A DNA stretch of 64,000 nt from Oceanobacillus sp. J11TS1 (GTDB lineage Bacteria > Bacillota > Bacilli > Bacillales > Amphibacillaceae), in NCBI RefSeq assembly GCF_018333215.1, contig NZ_BORO01000009.1, positions 1 through 64,000 of the forward strand, in the 5' to 3' direction. This document shows, piece by piece, positions 62,304-64,000 of this stretch; the first letter of the stretch is position 1, and each line of letters begins with the position of its first letter. Under the pieces are notes generated by a model. The model was not told the DNA's origin. It did not search any database and saw nothing but the letters and a program-made list of their open reading frames with translations. Made by a program: the position numbers and the translations under genes.

Positions 62304-63341
62304 TTATTCTACTCCTAATAATTCTTTCAGCTCGCTTAATTTTAATTTCGATAAGGGAACCTCTGAGCTTTTTTTATCAACAAGAGACAAGCTATAGCTG
62401 TTTCTCGTCCACGTAATAACCTCTCTTATTTTTTGAAGATTCACAATATAGGAGCGGTGACAGCGAAAGAAACCTTGGTGAGATAAACGCTGTTCCAATT
62501 CTTTTAAGGTAAGACCTGTTGGGAATCCTTCTCCGCGGGTATATAAATAAGATTGTCCTCCCTGACTTTCAATATAATCAATCTCCTGCGGATCAAATAA
62601 AATGATTTTATCCTCCACTTTAGCGGAGATTTTATTCAGCTGAAATGATGTCTGTACCTGAGTCACTTCCTCCTCCGTTTCGAAGGACTTCGAGCTTTCT
62701 TTCCCCTCTTTTTCCACTGCAATTTGCTGAATGCCTTGTTCATCTAAGCGAAAGACTGTATCGGCAATGGTAATGGCAAATTCCGTACTTGTCGTTAAAA
62801 TAAGGACAGCCTTTTGCTGCGCTTGCAGAAATTCTACAAACTGATGAAGCACCCGTTTTGTTTCTAAATCTACATTTACTTCCGGCTCTTCAAATATTAC
62901 AATCTCTGACTCTTGCATTAATATTCTGCCAAATTGGACACGGCGCTTCTCAGAGCGATTAAGCTGATGTATCTTCCATTTTGCCTTCTCCTCCAGTTGA
63001 ATTTGCTGAAGAACTTCTTTTACAGAGGCCTTACTTTGATATAGGGATCCGATAAATTTAAGATATTCTAGTACTTGCAAGCGTTCATAGATGCCATCTT
63101 CATACCAGCAAATACCTAAAGAAGAAAAGTATCGCTGTTTATCCTCCCGTAAAGTTTTATTGTGAATTTGAATAGAACCGTTCCGTGTATTCTCGTCCCC
63201 AACCATCATTTGGAGTAAAATGGCTCGAACATTGACCGTTGACTGAATCGCTTTTATTTCTCCGGATTTTACCTCGATATCTATCTTTGGAAATAGTGTT
63301 TGATCTCCCTGACGATATTCAATTTCATTTATTTTTAACAT
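62304..63341 (-). CDS. Degenerate ABC ATPase fused to a LytTR DNA-binding domain
   Basis: 345 residues. Residues 1-200 have the layout of an ABC nucleotide-binding domain (YRQGDQTLFPKIDIEVKSGEI), but the Walker A slot reads QSTVNVRAIL (33-42) without G-K-S/T, and the signature is LNRSEKRRVQFGRIL. Walker B VIFEEPEVNVD is recognisable. Residues 240-345 form a LytTR domain (FFRCHRSYIVNLQKIREV; PLSKLKLSELKELL). So a non-catalytic ATPase-like sensor probably controls the neighbouring exporter. ATG with AGAGAGG upstream; the exporter genes lie 110 bases downstream. Confidence 0.85.
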   Translation of the reverse strand: MLKINEIEYRQGDQTLFPKIDIEVKSGEIKAIQSTVNVRAILLQMMVGDENTRNGSIQIHNKTLREDKQRYFSSLGICWYEDGIYERLQVLEYLKFIGSLYQSKASVKEVLQQIQLEEKAKWKIHQLNRSEKRRVQFGRILMQESEIVIFEEPEVNVDLETKRVLHQFVEFLQAQQKAVLILTTSTEFAITIADTVFRLDEQGIQQIAVEKEGKESSKSFETEEEVTQVQTSFQLNKISAKVEDKIILFDPQEIDYIESQGGQSYLYTRGEGFPTGLTLKELEQRLSHQGFFRCHRSYIVNLQKIREVITWTRNSYSLSLVDKKSSEVPLSKLKLSELKELLGVE

Positions 63342-63440
63342 TCTTCATACCTCTCTATCCTTAAAGGCCTTTCATTACACTCTAGGTGTACATCACATAG
63401 GCCTGACCTAATTATTATTTCATGACAAATAGGTAAATCT

Positions 63441-63468
63441 TTGTTACAGTAGATTCAAAGATAATAAT
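63441..63468 (+). promoter_or_regulatory. Promoter of the TPP-riboswitch/thiW unit
   Basis: TTGTTA (63441-63446) and AATAAT (63463-63468) with a 16-base spacer, just ahead of the riboswitch. Confidence 0.55.
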
Positions 63469-63475
63469 GAAAAGC

Positions 63476-63577
63476 AACTACTAGGGGAGCCCAAAATAGC
63501 GGGCTGAGAGGGAAGCATGCTTACTTTCCGACTCTTAAGAACCTGATCTGGTTAATACCAGCGTAGGGAAGTAGTCA
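63476..63577 (+). ncRNA. TPP riboswitch (THI element)
   Basis: Conserved blocks in order: ACTACTAGGGGAGCCC, GGGCTGAGAGGGAAG, ACCTGATCTGGTTAATACCAG and CGTAGGGAAGTAGTC. The first and last blocks form the closing P1 stem. It controls thiW by ending transcription when thiamine pyrophosphate is plentiful. Confidence 0.95.
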
Positions 63578-63603
63578 ATCAATTATGATTACTTTCAGTA
63601 TAC

Positions 63604-63637
63604 CAAATCAGGCCTCTCTATAGAGCCTGATTTTTTT
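63604..63637 (+). terminator. Riboswitch-controlled terminator
   Basis: AAATCAGGC/GCCTGATTT stem with TTTTTTT after it, about 28 bases past the aptamer. P1 alternative pairing is likely. Confidence 0.85.
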
Positions 63638-63690
63638 ATATGTTCAACGTAGTTCACTTTTCATTTCCAGAACGAAAGGAGATGACTAGA

Positions 63691-64000
63691 TTGAAGAATC
63701 GCACACGACTTATAACTTTGATGGCTGTTCTTGTGGCTATCGGTACAACTGGATCTCATTTGCTCTGGTTTCCGGCAGGCGTGGCAAGAGCTTATCCTGT
63801 CCAGCATGCCATCAATGTCATTGCTGCAATTATGCTTGGACCAGGACCGGCAGTGATTGTCGCATTTATGATTAGCTTGCTCCGAAACCTATTAGGACTG
63901 GGAACGCTGGTTGCATTTCCAGGAGCAATGATTGGAGCTTTGGTTGCCGGGGTATTGTATAAGAAAACACAAAAATATTCGATGGCAGCTTTTGGAGAAG
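63691..64000 (+). CDS. thiW: Thiamine-precursor ECF transporter S component, 5' part
   Basis: Runs off the window after 103 codons. LKNRTRLITLMAVLVAIGTTG, FPAGVARAYPVQHAINVIAAI and GPGPAVIVAFMISLLRNLLGLGT match ThiW, the S component for hydroxyethylthiazole-type thiamine precursors. TTG start with AAAGGAG upstream; TPP riboswitch in its leader. C-terminus not seen. Confidence 0.9.
   Translation, partial: MKNRTRLITLMAVLVAIGTTGSHLLWFPAGVARAYPVQHAINVIAAIMLGPGPAVIVAFMISLLRNLLGLGTLVAFPGAMIGALVAGVLYKKTQKYSMAAFGE

Overview
The window looks like a chromosomal segment of a low-GC Gram-positive bacterium of the Bacillaceae, probably an Oceanobacillus/Virgibacillus-type genus. Grounds: strong AGGAGG-type ribosome sites, frequent TTG/GTG starts, sigma-A-like promoters, tandem tRNA-Trp T-boxes on the trp operon, a Fur box, and many Bacillus-type families (YueI, YrvL, YtrA-like GntR, YkvI, AdeR/Ald, CvfC/YpgR, PanF/YhdT, Amj, YxjG/H, ThiW). 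The genus is an inference; no rRNA or other species marker is present.

Layout. (1) 1-620: tail of an IS256-type transposase, a perfect 46-bp palindrome and an array with GAGCG every 20-21 bp. (2) 0.6-15.2 kb: a pyrimidine-degradation locus. PreT/PreA reduce uracil or thymine, dihydropyrimidinase opens the ring, an M20 amidohydrolase removes the carbamoyl group, a class III aminotransferase acts on beta-alanine or beta-aminoisobutyrate, and MmsA makes acetyl-CoA or propionyl-CoA. An NCS1 permease, an SSS symporter with a 41-aa accessory peptide, and a PucR regulator complete it. (3) 15.6-16.1 kb: a nitroreductase behind a perfect Fur box. (4) 16.2-23.3 kb: trpEGDCFBA under two tandem T-boxes with TGG specifiers, followed by a second GAGCG array. 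(5) 23.8-27.1 kb: GntR/ABC exporter operon. (6) 27.3-41.8 kb: housekeeping and metabolism: exoA, MBL hydrolase, yueI, a YkvI-like transporter divergent from adeR-ald, a DJ-1 protein, cvfC, acetoacetyl-CoA synthetase, panF-yhdT, a flavin monooxygenase and a GNAT. (7) 42-45.6 kb: DUF4317 protein, an MNT/HepT toxin-antitoxin pair, tRNA-Ala(GGC), yrvL, csp.

(8) 45.8-52.7 kb is a gene graveyard: a frameshifted GNAT gene; amj split by a 1,978-bp TnpB-bearing element and also carrying an amber codon and a frameshift; a 91-bp duplicate of a neighbouring gene's 5' end; a methyltransferase remnant; and a truncated NUDIX gene. (9) 52.7-60.5 kb: APH-type kinase, DHA2 multidrug exporter, small stress-type proteins, a MetE-like methyltransferase with a LysR regulator, and between them a probable type I toxin/antisense RNA pair flanked by duplicated operator-like sequence. 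(10) 60.6-64 kb: an ABC exporter with a regulator that fuses a degenerate ABC ATPase to a LytTR DNA-binding domain, then a TPP riboswitch and the start of thiW.

Best leads for something undescribed: the two helically phased GAGCG arrays, the zinc-ribbon-less TnpB relative whose insertion site and implied guide can be read directly, the pseudo-ATPase-LytTR fusion, and the small unknown proteins attached to the pyrimidine locus.
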